A stretch of DNA of 13,464 bases, from NCBI GenBank assembly GCA_039588215.1, contig JBDHAD010000075.1:1-13464 (forward strand), given 5' to 3'. This DNA is from JBDHAC01 sp039588215. GTDB taxonomy: Bacteria > Gemmatimonadota > Gemmatimonadetes > Palauibacterales > Palauibacteraceae. Within the stretch, counting starts at the first letter, position 1. Each line of letters begins with the position of its first letter. The notes under the pieces are model-generated. The model saw nothing but the letters and a program-made list of their open reading frames with translations, was not told the DNA's origin and made no database searches. Shown in pieces: positions 13,407-13,464 of the stretch. A program made the translations under genes and the position numbers.

Positions 13407-13464
13407 ATGTCGAGTCGGGGACCGAGCGCAGGCGCCGGCTGTTGCCTTCGACCGGCGCGTGACT
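13407..13464 (+). CDS. Start of a further gene, cut by the window edge
   Basis: ATG 13407 stands two bases after the propeller stop (TGACGATG) and its frame is open to the end of the window, giving SSRGPSAGAGCCLRPARD after the Met. The tight spacing is typical of an operon. The ribosome binding site would be within GGGTGAC of the preceding gene, which is weak. Nineteen codons are too few to name a family. The adjacent CC could belong to the membrane or export signal of a lipoprotein, but no hydrophobic run precedes it. Confidence 0.35.
   Translation, partial: MSSRGPSAGAGCCLRPARD

Noticed and set aside
1..13464. tRNA or rRNA genes, CRISPR arrays, insertion sequences, integrase or attachment sites
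   Set aside because: No cloverleaf with TTCRA arm, no regular direct-repeat array, no transposase or integrase motif, and no long terminal repeats were seen on either strand.

Overview
The window is a GC-rich stretch of bacterial chromosome that starts many genes with GTG and packs them tightly, with several 4-base start/stop overlaps. Four things suggest a soil or marine bacterium of the Gemmatimonadota/Acidobacteriota kind: an ECF sigma factor with zinc-finger anti-sigma-like proteins, a prokaryotic metacaspase, an AmmeMemoRadiSam cluster, and a secreted 6-bladed beta-propeller protein beside a small Cys-containing exported peptide. This is an inference from gene content; nothing in the window fixes the taxonomy. 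I see no tRNA, rRNA, CRISPR array, transposase or phage gene.

Layout. (1) Positions 1-2625, plus strand: a possible tail of an upstream gene, a promoter, and a 15-codon leader ORF with a strong ribosome binding site whose stop overlaps (GTGA) the start of an APC-family amino acid permease. An intercistronic hairpin and an ACMSD-type metal-dependent amidohydrolase/decarboxylase follow. (2) Positions 2649-4805, minus strand: a large membrane protein with a sulfatase-fold catalytic domain and a Thr at the nucleophile position, converging on the amidohydrolase. (3) Positions 4967-8785, minus strand, read from 8785 down: a PflX-like radical SAM protein, the AmmeMemoRadiSam radical SAM enzyme (overlap ATGA), the Memo-like protein B (4-base gap), then, after 81 bases, a caspase-family peptidase with intact His/Cys dyad. 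These four look like one transcription unit or two closely linked ones. (4) Positions 8925-11846, plus strand, divergent from (3): an ECF sigma factor, a 66-residue stand-alone zinc-finger protein, and a 714-residue membrane protein. The last combines an anti-sigma zinc finger, one membrane helix, a long helical repeat region and a thioredoxin-like domain without the catalytic cysteines. (5) Positions 11847-13464, plus strand: an intergenic region rich in inverted repeats, including a perfect anti-Shine-Dalgarno sequence in a hairpin loop, leading into a 66-residue exported Cys peptide. After it come a frame-disrupted secreted beta-propeller gene and the first codons of another gene.

How they may work together: block 4 is a classic sigma/anti-sigma operon with an unusual envelope sensor. 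Block 5 looks like a small secreted-peptide/propeller operon under 5'-UTR control. Block 3 links a radical-SAM/Memo module of unknown biochemistry to a metacaspase. I consider blocks 3 and 5 the best candidates for something undescribed.
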